Assembly (NCBI GenBank): GCA_029379385.1
Contig: CM055606.1
Coordinates: 868,001 to 932,000 of the forward strand
Source: Quillaja saponaria
Lineage: Eukaryota; Streptophyta; Magnoliopsida; Fabales; Quillajaceae
Length of the DNA: 64,000 nucleotides
Direction of reading: 5' to 3'
A program made the position numbers and the translations under genes. Positions 1 through 12,900 of this stretch are shown in pieces. The notes beneath the pieces were generated by a model that saw only the letters and a program-made list of their open reading frames with translations, was not told the origin of the DNA and ran no database searches. The stretch's first letter is position 1, and every line of letters begins with the position of its first letter.

Positions 1-24
1 TCTCAGCCAGCCTACATTGACCGT

Positions 25-819
25 GTGGTTGATAGGTTTAACATGCATAAATGTAAGCCTAGGGATGTACCTGTTGTCAAGGGTGACAAATTTAGCTTGG
101 ATCAGTGTCCCGTAAATGATTTTCAGATAGAGGTTATGAAGAATGTGCCTTATGCTACCGCAGTTAGAAGCTTGTTGTATACTCAGATTTACACCAGGTC
201 TAACATTACTTTTGCAGTGAAAGTTCTTGGTAGATATCAGTCATACCCGGGACTAGAACATTGGGTTTCTACGAAGAAAATTATAAGGTATTTGCAGAGA
301 ACCAAAGATTTTATGCTAGTGTATAAAAAGGTTGATCACCTTGAGTTTATTGGTTACTCTGATTCAGACTTTGCTGGTTGCAAAGATGATCTGAAATACA
401 CTTTATGATACATTTTCATGTTAGCTGAGGGGGTTGTATCTTGAAAAAGTTCCAAACAGACAATCACTACTTTTTCCACCATGCAGGCCAAGGAGCATCA
501 ACACAGGATATTTGGTTGAAGAACATCATAATTTATCTTGATGTGGTTGATTCGATTTCTAGACCTTTTAAAATTTATTGTGATAATAGTTCTACTATGC
601 TCTTTACAAAGAACAACAAAAATTTTAATGCATCGAAAGTTATAGATATTAAGTATCTGGCTACTATAAATTTAGTGAAAAAGAGAGATATTGTGTTTGA
701 ATATATTGAAATATAAAAAAATGTTAACAGATCCTTTAACCAAGGGACTTAGAATTGGGGTTTTCAAAAGTCATGTTGATAATATGAGTATTGTCGAGTC
801 CTTTTATGTTTTTGGTTAG
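25..819 (+). pseudogene. copia RT/RNase H remnant
   Basis: The first open segment (25-408) reads like the end of a copia reverse transcriptase and the start of RNase H, including IIRYLQRTKDF and GYSDSDFAGCKDD. The second (441-716) continues RNase H with DIWLKNII, VVDSISRPFKIYCDNSS and DIKYL, and DPLTKGL follows a further break near 717-750. In the first frame a stop at 406-408 falls where the family has the KSTSGYIF motif. A second stop near 442 replaces the usual Trp of the VSW motif, and a frameshift follows before the second segment. The gene is therefore nonfunctional. Family assignment rests on recalled copia motifs. Confidence 0.9.
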
Positions 820-1507
820 TGGGAGTTTGCGTTTTTTTTAAAACTAGCTAGCATGTTATATATGCTATTTGGTATCTCATGTTTTGTTTACATATTTATT
901 GGATAGTAAGTTTTATTAATGAAAATAATAGTTATTTTCATTGTGATATGATTGATATTATATGTGCACATATGATTATTTATATATGACATATCATTGC
1001 ATTAAGATCTTAAGATTTTGTGTCAGTCTTAAGTGTGGCAGTTTTGTCAATTTGGGAGTATATCTCAAATGATACTAATTGGATATCTCGATATGATTGT
1101 TGAGATATATAAGCTTAAAATTAAGCTTAAGTAATTTCTAGTGTTTTTGAAAGTATCTAGTTTTAATAAAATCACCTGGAAGAATGACAATGAAAATAAC
1201 ATATGTTGATCACATTTAGATGTTAACATATGTTATTTTCTTGCTATACTACCACATCTAGATCTGTTGCATATTAAATTGTTGGCATTTGTAACTATGG
1301 ATTGGTCTTGTGTCGTTTAAGTAACATAATGATTACCATGATTCGATGTTAATAACTTAATTGAGCTGGATTGTTTGAAGTACTTCTGAGGACAAAAGTT
1401 TTTAAAATTGTGGCCACATAAAAGTTATATTTTGCCTGAGAGTCGTTTTATAAAATGTGTTTTTTCAAAATTTTAAAAATATAATTAATGTTGTCCAAGT
1501 GGGAGAA

Positions 1508-1968
1508 TGTTAGAAACTTTATATGTGTGGACATTCATTAATTGTATGATTTTGTTTTAACAAAAAAACGAGTTTAAGGTTTGATCCACTTGAGACATGC
1601 TGGTAAAAATTCATATGTTTATGTGATCATTTAGGATAGGGCTTAAACACGCTTCTTATCTGATTAGATGTAGATTGGCATTAAGTGTAGATTGAGTGAC
1701 TTTAAGAGTTTTTAATGGGAGGACTCTTAGAGTTTACCTAATAATAAATAAGCTAAGTCCCCTCTTCTTTCTAATATGTGTATCTTGTCTCGTTGAAAGC
1801 TGCCACTAAATGCAAAGAGTACGGAGAGGAAGACCTTGTTGTATAAATATTTACTGACGCGTGCTTGTTTAAGGTTTCACATATCCACTGCTATGACTCA
1901 ATCAAGTACGCAAGTTTTATTGTTAATGTGTTCTAAATTCATGTATGAGATCATGTATATCTATTACA
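1508..1968 (+). repeat. probable 3' LTR of the copia element
   Basis: It starts TGTTAGAAAC immediately after the purine-rich tract and ends at a CA dinucleotide. It contains a TATA-like motif near 1842. The length of about 461 bp suits a copia LTR. The right boundary is uncertain, and the target duplication cannot be checked because the left end of the element is missing. Confidence 0.6.
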
Positions 1969-2020
1969 TAATATCAAGATATTTTTTTTATTTTCACTCA
2001 TCTCTCATACAATAAATATA

Positions 2021-2246
2021 TTATATATACCATTTCATTTTCATTGTAGAAATTGAAAAAAAAATATATATAAATATATATAGCTGTTATTTTTTTCTCA
2101 TCTCAATTCACTTCATATCTTTTTTTTTTGCCATTGTCTTTCCAACAAAGATTCTTAAGATGTTATATATACCATTTTATATATATATATAGCTGTTGTT
2201 TTTTTTCTCATCTCATCTCAATTCACTTCATATCTTTTTTTTTTCC
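2021..2246. repeat. local duplication split by a 37-bp insert copied from 4518-4554
   Basis: Unit A (2021-2125) and unit B (2163-2246) share TTATATATACCATTT, TATATATAGCTGTT, a T run, CTCATCTCAATTCACTTCAT and a terminal T run. Unit B lacks about 30 bases of A and gained one extra CTCAT. Between them, 2126-2162 is identical base for base to 4518-4554 in the same orientation. This is what repair of a break by template switching would leave. Confidence 0.8.
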
Positions 2247-4517
2247 CTCAAATTTCAAATCGGTCCTAAAGATGAGATTAATTGTTAATATTACATTTAG
2301 TTAAACTTAAAAAGACATGAGTAAATCAAAACACGTAAAAATTTAGCATCTTTTTTGTTTGTCTTATAATTGAAAAATAAAAATAAAAATACCAGCTCAT
2401 TACGGATTTTATTAATTATCTAAAATAAGTAATCAACTGTACTTTGACTTGTAATTTAAATTTAATAAAATAAATAATTAAATAAGTGTAGAGAATCTGA
2501 GAATGGTCGGAGGGACAAAATGGAAGGTCAAAATGTATAACGTTATATTTTATATTAATTAAATTACTAATAGTTGAGACGACTATATTAATATATATTA
2601 TAGTATTGTTTTATTTCTCCACATAGATTCCTTGACAAGCAAATCGGCAGCCAAATATGATAAGATAATGACAATTACAGGCCTCCACATTGACATTTTT
2701 TACAATTTGTTTTTAGTAAAAGTTGGGTTTCATAGATTTGATTGAAGACGAAGAGTAAACTTATTACCAAAAAAAACAATATATATCTAAATAAAAGAGT
2801 AAATTACTTAAATATATCTTCTTTCTATATTGTATATTTTTATATTTAAATACTTATATCTAAAATTGATATGGGAATATTATGGCTGCCACATCATCAG
2901 TTTATATAAAAATGACATAATAAGTTTTGAGTTATTATAATATAATGGGTATGTGTAGAGTGTAATAAAAAAAAAAACACAGAATTTAAGCTTTTTTCTT
3001 ACTCTTTCCGTCTTATCTCGATTATTCTTTTATTGGTTATCAATTGCAGTTATCTAAGTTTTTGATTCTGCCCTTATAAATTCTAATATTGTTTTATTTT
3101 CTACTTCTCACTTCATTTGTTATTACACTGATTAACTTTTATAAAAAAAAAAAATACACTTTTTTATCTTCACACACGTCTCTTTCCTTACCCGAATATT
3201 TCCATTATCTGACTATGTATCTTTATAAATTGAAAATTATAAATATGATAGTGAATATCTGTAGGAATACTCGTGGTTGTAATTGCGGAAATGTAGGATT
3301 AAGCCCCTCTTTCACAGATTGAGTATTTTTTATTTTATTTTTTATAATTTCTTGCAAATCTACATTTGTGTTTTAATGCTAAGAAATGACGAATATTGGA
3401 AGCTATTAATATTATGTATTATTTTAAAAGAGAAAAGATAATACTTTAGTTTCAAACTTCAATTTTTTATGTGCTCTCAATTTATTTTTATTTTTAAATC
3501 AAAGAATCTTGGTTTTTTTTTTTTTTTTTTTCTCCTTTTTTTGTCTAAGAAAATTTAGTTTTAATGGGTGCTTCAATCTCTACTCTTATGGGGTATTTAA
3601 TTTGCAAGGACCAAAAATTAATTAAGATGGTCACCCATTTAATTTGGAATCTAACAAATAGGAGAGTTAGTTTTTTTAATCATAAATCTAGAACATATAC
3701 TTCTTAAGTGAAAAAAAATAAAATACCAAAATATATCTAATTAGCTAGGATTTATTTATTTAACAATTAATTAATAATTCAATTAACAAAAAAAAAAAAT
3801 ATATATCTTCAACAAGTTGTCAAATTCTCACCACTATCATAGTCTGGCCAAACGCCAAGCACAAAAAGACAGACACAAAAGGTCGTAAAGCTTCTTTGTT
3901 GTTAATGATGCTAGTTAGCACGTTAATTGCCCTTTTGCATAACCCATCTACTAATTAACTTCCACAAAAATGTGGCCATCACCAAAGTAACGTCTCTTTT
4001 TTTGTTTTCGTTTGATGATGATAACACAAATACATTACTTTTAACACTTGGTGTATGTCGGAAGATATTTTTTTAGATTTTGAAGATGAGATTTAATTTT
4101 ATATCATTGAAATGATGTTAAAGGAAAATTTATTTTTTATTTCAAAATTTCTCATTCTATAATTTAAACATACATAATTTGTGTAAGTTTAATTTTTAAA
4201 ATTAAAAACCTTTGTCAATTTAGACAAAAAAAAAACACAAAAATAAAAGAGATATAGATTTGTTATTTTTTCAATTAACTTAGATGAAAAGACATTTTGA
4301 ATATTCAAATGTTCCACATCTTACAAGTGTTTGTCTTATTATTTTTGTACGAGAGTAGAGTTTCTTTTAATCGTCGACGGTTGCCGTTTCCAAACGAATC
4401 ATAGACGGCCATCTTCTTTTTTTAAATTAATTTTGATTTGATTGATGTATCCAACTCATTACACGTTTTGAAGTTTGTCTCTTGAATTGCCGGACATAAC
4501 CAAATCCAATATTTTAA

Positions 4518-4554
4518 TTTTGCCATTGTCTTTCCAACAAAGATTCTTAAGATG
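4518..4554 (+). repeat. second copy of the 37-bp direct repeat
   Basis: This segment is identical over 37 bases to 2126-2162 and begins with four T then GCCATTGTC. Flanking bases differ on both sides, so the match ends sharply. This copy sits in unduplicated sequence and is therefore the likelier donor. Confidence 0.85.
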
Positions 4555-5470
4555 CATGCACAAGAGGGAACTGCTAAATGGCATCAAAGTGTTATTTTAT
4601 TTATTTTTTGCCAAATTTTTGAAGAAAAGTGTGTCACCGAGCCATGAATCAAAGTTTGCATTAATTTTACTGGATCTTTTGTAATTATTGATTAAGATGA
4701 ATTGCTAGGGCTCTTAGTCTCATATTCAAATCCCATCATTTACTATTATGTGATTATTTTCTTGTTTAATATTAAGTTGTTTCTCTATTTTAGTGCAATT
4801 TTTAAAAATTAGAAAGCTCGTATTGTAATTTATAATTAATATAAATAATAAATATATTAATAAAAAAACTAATAATATGTTTATATTGTCTTCAATAAAA
4901 GTTACATCTTCATTTATTTTAGATACAAATACCTTGATTAAGTTATACAGGCCGACCACTAGCAACCAGAAGTTGGCATGAAATTTGAAAAATTGAATTT
5001 GATACTAGAAATTAATAATTTAATAAGAATAAGAAAGATGGAAAAATCACTTCATAGTTTATTGCAAAGAAGGTCAACGTAAAGAAAATGAAAAAAATAA
5101 AATAAAAATCATCTTACTACAAGCTCCCAAAATAAGGCAAGAGTTTGTTGTCGAAAAAATATGAAGTGAATGACATAGTTGTTTAACACAAGCACATCCT
5201 ACAATTTGAAGAGACTATACATGGTGGCATGCCAAAAAAATATATTTCAAGTGTAACCTTGTAAAATTGATTTAACATATGATTCGGGAATTAAACAAAA
5301 AAGGTTGATTTGAGTTAAATGGGTATCCTTGAGGCCATTGAACACGCTTGAAAGAAAAAAAAAACGTCACCGTCCCTACTAGCATGCTACATTGTATTGG
5401 GCAAACCATTTTACTTCTGTGTGGCTCTCTTTGCAGGAGGCCTCGACACCTCCATCCATAAAGTTGTTAT

Positions 5471-5790
5471 CTTCTTTAATTATTGTTTCAACGCTCAAAT
5501 TATTATTTTATCCCTTTAATTATTATTTCAACCATTTAACTATTGTGGTATGCAAAAAGTTATTACATTATTGAGTAATCGATAAGTATATTATGTTTCT
5601 TTTTACACTGTTATAATTTGATGTCATTGATTAATCACATAAATTTAATCTAACATACTTACTATAATCAACAAAAGAATTGATACATATGTTACTAATC
5701 AATAATTAAAAGGTTGAAATAATAATTGAAGGATAGAAACAATAGTTAAAGGTTTGTAACAATAATTGAAGAGTTAAAATAATAATTTGC
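5471..5790. repeat. imperfect inverted repeat with internal subrepeats (possible MITE)
   Basis: The left arm (5471-5550) repeats blocks like TTTAATTATTGTTTCAA at roughly 25-30 base steps. The right arm (5701-5790) carries the complementary blocks (TTGAAATAATAATTGAA and similar) in reverse order, around a 150-base AT-rich centre. I could not define a clear terminal motif or target duplication, so the element class is open. Confidence 0.5.
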
Positions 5791-6604
5791 TTTCCCGTCT
5801 AATAATTGAATTGAAATCATTCGAGTTTGTCTTGAATAATCGAAATTGAAAAAAATGATTCAATTGGAAAAAAATCAACAAGCGATTGGCTCAAGATAAA
5901 AAGTAGGGTTGACAAAAATTTAACTCAAATTTTAAAGTCATGTGGTCGGATGATAACAAATTATATTGTTTAAGAACCTTGGTGGGTCGGCAGGTCAAAC
6001 ATTTTATTTGTTGAACATTATTACAGAATAATCTAATACATATTTTTAACAAATAATAAAGTTTGAAATAATTGACTCAATCCGATATACAAGATAAAAA
6101 AAGTCATCAAACTTAAAATTTGAATTTAATCGCACTATTGAGTTTTAATCGAGTTCAATTGAATCGATCCGAGTCAATCGAACTTAGTCGAACTTGTCTA
6201 AGTTAGTCAGTCAGATAACGAATAAATAATGAGGTGATTACATGACATTTGGTAGTTAAATATTGAAACTTAAAGCCTAACCTTATTGATAAATAAAATT
6301 AATTAAATAATATTTTTATTTTAATAAATTAAAATAAACTCAATTCTTGGAAGAAAAAAAATCCACGGCAATCACCCAAGATAAGTTCAAAAGAAAATTC
6401 TTTAATCAAAACAAGAGACTAGCAAAGGAAAAGAAAAAAAAAATTGATGTACAAAAGAAGGTGAGAGAAAAAGCTAGGCCCCACTATTATTCAAGCCTCT
6501 AATATTTTTAACACGTACTTTCAACCAACAGAAACAAGATGCTTAGTTCAAAAAAAAAATAAAAACAACAACAACAACAACAGAGACACGCACGTTTCCC
6601 CTGC

Positions 6605-6723
6605 TATATAAAGTTTGCTTGGGAAAAAATTTACAGTGCGAGTTGGTGCAAAAGCCGAAAAGGCCCATCCACAAATAATTAAAATTAAAATTATATTCAT
6701 ATATTTTTCTAAAAATTATAAAA
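6605..6723 (+). promoter_or_regulatory. core promoter candidates of the LONRF-type gene
   Basis: Two TATA-like boxes precede the gene: TATATAAA at 6605-6612 and TATAAAA at 6717-6723. The first would place transcription start near 6635-6645, so the first AUG in the mRNA would be at 6758. The second would place it near 6745-6755, making 6902 the more likely first efficient AUG. An (AAC)n tract lies just upstream at about 6565-6582. Confidence 0.5.
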
Positions 6724-6901
6724 AGAGAAGAAAGTCGTAGTGGAATTTGGTCCGTGTATGAAACGAAGGACACAGGGGCGAACACGATGCTACTACCCTG
6801 CCCTTCGTCTTTCTGCTTCAAATTCTCTGTTTTTCTTACAATTTTCTCATTCAAATTCAGCTAGACTCTGTCAATCGGTTTTTCTCTCTCTTTCTCTATC
6901 A

Positions 6902-9900
6902 ATGTCTGGAGAAGCCGCTTCATCTTCAGCTCTGTTGAGTACGGATGGGCTTGGCGATGTTGAGGACTACGTTTGGGTCAGTTCTTTTACGATTTTGCTT
7001 TTTCTTTTTCCGTTGCTTGGTTTCCGAGAAAATGTAGGAAAGAGAACACACAATAAGTAGTTGATTTTGTAGATGAATTCACCTGCTTTTATTTCTTCTT
7101 TTTCATTTTCAGTTAATGGTTCAAGATTGTTCTTCCTCGTGATAACTCCATGTGGCTAGGCTGTTTTGTCGGCCGTCTGATAATTTAGACGATTTAATTT
7201 TCTCTACTGTAACCAAACTTGATTGTTTTTTCTTTCGCTATCAATTCCGCTATTGAAATAGCTGTTCTGCGTTATTTTTCTTTTCAAATATGTTTGTTGC
7301 TTGGAATCTTTTCTCTTTTGTGTTTGATTGCTAAGATGTGCATGCCAAAAGACATGTAGACATGTAGTCTAATTTGTTTCCTTTCAGTTGTTTTGTTCTC
7401 TTTTCCCATTGTTTTGGCTGGTGAAGAATACTAGGAAAAACAAAAGAAAAAAACAATTCTGATTGTAAATCTTTATGTTGTTTTTTCGTATTAAGAAATT
7501 TTGCATTTCACAATCTTGTTTTCAAGATTTAATTTGTAGTTCTCCATTTTATATTTGAGTGTTACTTTACTAGTAGTTCTCATATTTTATTAAAATTTTA
7601 TTGTTGGTTGGTATCAGTTGATAGTTGATACATAAAAGTTGGCAATATCTGCTCCCCCGTTCATTAACTGCTTTCACAATCTCCATTAGCCTGTGCAGCA
7701 ATAAGAAAGATTCTATTCTCTCTTTGGTGTCGTGTATTAGTATAGTAAGACTTGTTTGCTTGGTGCTAAATGTTACTGGAGTCCAAGTTACAGAGTACAC
7801 AAGAAATAGAAAACTCTTGATTCTTTTACAAAGTTGCACTATCAGAAGTTTAAAACATGTTTTTCTATTATTCTTTTCTGTATCTTTTTTTATTTCATTG
7901 TTTACTGAGAGCTTTAAATCAACATTCAAAGTATAAACATTAGTTTGAATGCAGGCAACTGAAGGAGTAGGTTCAATGCCATGGGATACATTCAGCCATG
8001 TATTTGATATTGTGCAGAATGGAAACCAGGCCTTTCGAGAGAACTGTTTTAAGGAGGTTTGCATGTCACTTTACTTTTTCAGTAAATCTTGTTTAGTTAC
8101 ATGTAAAGGAAAAGATTCTTCCTTTAGGTTGTAAGCACAGCATTTTCATATTTTCCTCTCTGTAGCAGTGTAGCTTTTGTATTAGTGGTTTCTTGCTGGC
8201 CATTCATAAAATCCCAAGGTTTTTATTTGTATGTGTGGCACCCTTTTGAAGACCATTTACATCAATATATAATTGAAACTCAAAGCTCTTAATGGACCTA
8301 CCAGAACCAAACTCTTTTTAGATTTTGGGATCTTTCCAGTCCACACATTCTTATTGTTCTATGACCTTGTTGGATTTGATTAACATGTTCTTTTTCTTGT
8401 ATATTTAAATGGAAGATACAAATATGAACAAGTAGGTAAAATGCTTAGGTATGTGCTATGATTCCTGCTTGGGTGTCAGGTTTACATGAAGTGGTGTTAC
8501 TGTTAACTGTAGCAATATTTCATGCTTTGCAGTTTTGTAATCATGATTCCTAGTCCTATTTTTCCTTTAGACTTGCTTTCTACTTGCAGGAAAGCCAGAA
8601 AAATTAGTAATCACGTGGTGGCAGAACCAATATGTTCCTGTGTTTTAGTTAGCGTTCGTAATATAACATTTGGCATAAGCATTGGCTATAAACTTTATGC
8701 ATAACACTGAAACTTTCATTTTCTATTGAAGAATTTTCCTTTATTGACTTGCGCTCTTTGGTATTTTATCCCTTATTCCCTGATCTTCAAGACTCTTCTT
8801 CAGGCCATCAACTTTTACACAAGGGCGAATAACATCAAATCTGGTGATCCTGTTATCCTCAGCAACCGAAGCATTGCTCATATCAGGTTTAGCGTTGTGC
8901 AACAATTATCTTTTAAGTTAATGCCAACATCTTCCTGATATTTATGGCTTAATCAATCTCATGAACCTTTGGTATTTATTAAACTTTTTAACCAGGATTA
9001 GCGAATTTCTGAAGCACAGATCTGCATCAGCTTCAGAATATAGACCTTTGAGCGGACTTGATCCTACTACACATGCTGAAGTATGCTTTACTGCATCATC
9101 TTTACATGCTTAAAATATTATTTCCAATCTAAAGCTTTTCATACATTCTAATTTGTTTTGAAAAAATTATTTTAGCTCGCTTTGAAGGATGCTGAGAAGG
9201 TTGTTGCCCTCAAAAGTAATTCAGTGAAATCATACCTTTTAAAGTCCAACTCTCTTTTTTTGGTGAGAGTCCTTCTGACTGTGGGTCTCCACTATATTTA
9301 ACAGGAAATGCTGTCCTTTAATGTATTTTCTGTTTGTAATGACTTACTGAATGTACTAGGTCATGGTGTGTAGTATCTATCCAGAATATTTGTTGAGAGA
9401 TATGGGTGCTTTTGTTCATTGGTGGCTTTATCCTTTGTGACTGGATACATTTATTTGACATTTTCTTCACCTTTGCCAATACTTGTTAGTCTAGGGGGAA
9501 ATAAGTCCCACCAAGGGAAAGTTGCAAACCAAACTACCTAGTAAATTGAATGAATTGGAAGTTAAGGAAGTGTAAATTTGAACCTTAATACAATTGTAAG
9601 TTAAAGTAAAAAGTAGTGGGGGATAAAACTCTTTAAAAGATATTAAACTCCTTTTGCTTGTTAACCTTTTCCTTTCAAAGAAAAAATTCTTTAAAAGATA
9701 GATAATAGATTGCTGCTGATTGTGGTCTTTGACTCTTGGTTATGTTGATGTTTAATTTTTTTAAACTGGCAGTTGGAGAAATATGGATTGGCTCGAGATG
9801 TCATTCTTTCAGGCCTTCAAATTGATCCTCTGAGGTAATATTTGGAATATATATACATTTTTGTTCTCAAAGCTTAAAATATGGCAAGGATATGAAACAT

Positions 9901-12900
9901 ATTCTTTCTTTTCTTTTTCTTCCCTCCTTCCTCTGAATCTGTAGCTTGTTTGATGCTCATTTGCTAAAATATGTTCCCTCTATGAATTTATTTTGTTTGT
10001 TTCTGGTAATATGTAGCAATTCTCTTCGGGATTCTCTTCAAAAATTGGACGCAACATCAACTAGTTTGACAGGAACGAGAATCCATGTACAACCTGAACG
10101 TAGTGACGAGTTTGATTGCACTGTTTGCCTGAAATTATTATATGAACCTGTTACAACCCCTTGTGGACATTCATTTTGCCGTTCCTGTCTTTTTCAGTCA
10201 ATGGATCAGGGTTGGTATTTCACTCCTGCTGACTCTGTTTCTCATGAAACCTGTGTATCCTTTACTGATCCTTGTCTTAAATTTTTAGGCAACAGATGCC
10301 CATTGTGCCGGACAGTTCTATTCATTAGTCCAAGAACATGTTCTATCAGGTGAATACTGTACTAGTATACAATAATTTGGTTCCTATCAACATTGGAAGT
10401 TTGGAACTAACAAAAAAGTGGAGTTCTTCCTATTTTGTTTTGGTTGTGCACATACAACCAATCCAGGGGGTCCAAACTTTAATTTCAGTCCAATGTCATG
10501 GACTAATTTTTTGAAGTTAATTTTATGACAGTATGAGAGTACAAAATGGTAAAAAGAAAGCAATTTGAATTCCAATTAAGTTAATACTCACTGAGCTTTG
10601 ATGATGCCTTCTAGACTGTCATTTTTCGCCATTTTGCAATGCTAGTTGTAAACCATAGGGTCCTGAATATATGCCTTCCTGCAATTAATTTAACCTTTAC
10701 TTGTTATGGCTTTTTAAAAGTTCTAATAGATTTACTTTACATTATCTTTATTTATTATATTCCTGTTCATTTTGATTCTTTTCAGTGTCACATTGAACAA
10801 CATTATACAAAAGAACTTCCCAGATGAATATGCTGAAAGGAAGTTAGAGCATGAAAGTTTGACGAACTTTGGTGTTGATTTATTGCCTCTTTTTGTCATG
10901 GATGTTGTCATGCCATGTCAGAAATTTCCTCTCCATATTTTTGAACCTCGGTATAGACTTATGGTGAGTTGCTGAGTACTTGCTATTATCCGAAGGACTT
11001 TTATGATTGGAAAGTATCATGAATTTGCATTCTAGCTAGTAATATATTGATTCTCCTTATCCATGAATAGTTAGTAATCTTTTTTTTTTAATTATTATTT
11101 TTAATGTTATTTAGCTGTCCAGCTGGATGCTAAAAATTGTCAACTTCTATCAAATTTTGGCAGGCCACAGGTTCACTTTATCGATTAATTAGTTAATGCT
11201 GTAGTGCTTTTGCATTGTAGAATTGTAGAGTTTTGAATCTAGATACTGTTGAGGATAAACTTATCGATCTTATAGTTACAAGTTATAGCGTAAGTATTTG
11301 TATAGCAAAATTCAAGACAGCAAGTTAGCACAGAGGATAAATTTATCAATCTTATAGTTATAGCATAAATATTTGTATGGAAAAATTCAAGACTGCGATA
11401 GAAAATTTAGGTAACCAGAAAAAGTGAGAGTGTTTGTACATAAACTGGGACATGATTAATGCAATATAGTAGGTTTGAAATTAATATTTTATCTCCAATG
11501 CTTCAATCATGTTGGATCTGTGGGGTGTTATTCCTTTCGGAATTATAAAATTGACAGTTATATGTGTGAATTATAAAGTTGGCAGTTATATGTGTCTGTG
11601 TTTGCGCGTGTTTATTACATTTTATAACAAAACTATATAGAGTTCTGTAATAAGAAATTGAAATGTTGTCTAGATATTTTCATTTGGTACTGAATGAGGC
11701 GTTTGTATATTTCTTTTGATTAAATTGTTTGTGGATGTTGTAACGGTGTCTTTTACATAATTCAAACAGGTGAGGAGGATAATGGAAGGAAATCATCGGA
11801 TGGGAATGGTAGATTATTGTCACTGGTCATTTTCTTTCCATTTTCCTGCTTAAGGTATACCGGACTGACTAAAATCCCTCACTGTTACTGGGTGTGGTTT
11901 GTCTATTAATCATGTAGGTTATAATTGATTCTACGACAGGTGCGATAGCTGATTTTGCTTGTGAAGTGGAAATTACTGAGTAGGTGTCCGGTTTCTCTTT
12001 CCCCATATAAATTTCCCAGTTATGTCTTTCCCCTTAAGCCTCACTATTTACTCTACATTCTTTTAAATGAAATGACTTCTACTAACTAATAATGTAGGTG
12101 TGAACCACTTCCTGATGGACGGTTTTATCTAGAGGTGAAAATTTTTAATTTTTAAATCCTATTTGTTGCACTTTCTTTTGTCGAACATTGATTATGAAAT
12201 TTATTGCAGAATACATGTATGGAATTAGTTAAAATTATGTCCTGTTTTACTTTTGGGAAGCAGTAGCCAGTATGTGTTCTCTTTTTGTGTATAACAAAAG
12301 GGCCTCCTAGCTATTTCCCCATTTATCAAAAACCACTGTTGTGTTCCTTGTTGGTTAGGAAGCTTTAAGGGTAGTACCACTTTCTCTTTTCATTTGCCAG
12401 GAATTTAATACTTGCTGACCCCTTGTGAAACTGACATGAAGTGAATCAAGGCTAACATTAGAGGAATTCTTTAATGAAGTTTAAGGTAGAAATTGAATTT
12501 GCAATGGAATGCTTATCTGTTGTTTGTAATAATATCTATACTCCTCCACTATGAAGGCAAGGAGCTCTTCTATATCATTTTTGAGGCAGCTTCTCGGAAT
12601 AATCTCATTGTCTACACTGTTCTTCTGACATGCTGCAAAAGTTTTGACTTTTGACCTATAAATGAACTGGCAGTATGTCATATCTATGCATCCTCTTCCA
12701 AAACCACTCCATCAGATGAGATCTTATTCTACTTTTTCACCTTTAAAAGTTGATGAAGGTTACCACATGAAATGAGCTTGAAATCACTAATCAAAACCTT
12801 CAATTCTAGTTTCCTCATTTCTCTCTATCCACCTAAAAGAATTTCTTTGCACAGCTGTAAAATTGTATAAATTTAATCTAGAGCCAGAAAAAAATTTAGT

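Larger units (their letters stand above)
1..1968 (+). mobile_element. Ty1/copia retrotransposon, 3' part with 3' LTR
   Basis: The window opens inside the end of a copia polyprotein, so the 5' part lies outside. The order is reverse-transcriptase tail, RNase H, a noncoding stretch at about 820-1497, a purine-rich tract (GTGGGAGAA, about 1499-1507) and then an LTR. The LTR is taken as 1508-1968 because it opens TGTTAG directly after the purine tract, has a TATAAATA promoter-like motif near 1842 and can close at CTATTACA. The LTR end is an estimate because no second LTR is present for comparison. The coding part is broken, so this is a dead copy. Confidence 0.85.
1969..6600. other. AT-rich intergenic region, no gene seen
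   Basis: The stretch has long A and T runs, (TA)n tracts and many short open frames that lack codon bias, splice sites or recognisable motifs. The open frames at 3089-3322, 4475-4684 and 4726-4965 look accidental. The structured parts, a duplication at 2021-2246 and an inverted repeat at 5471-5790, are listed separately. I see no tRNA or other RNA gene. Confidence 0.7.

Noticed and set aside
2820..3330. 77-residue frame at 3089-3322 as a small gene
   Set aside because: It is low-complexity and Leu/Tyr/Phe-rich from T-rich DNA, and has no promoter or homologue that I recognise.
4690..4740. tRNA-like B-box match (ATTCAAATCCCA)
   Set aside because: There is no A box at the right distance and no cloverleaf can be drawn.
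7570..8064. 164-residue minus-strand open frame
   Set aside because: It lies antisense to intron 1 and exon 2 of the LONRF-type gene, with no recognisable domain.
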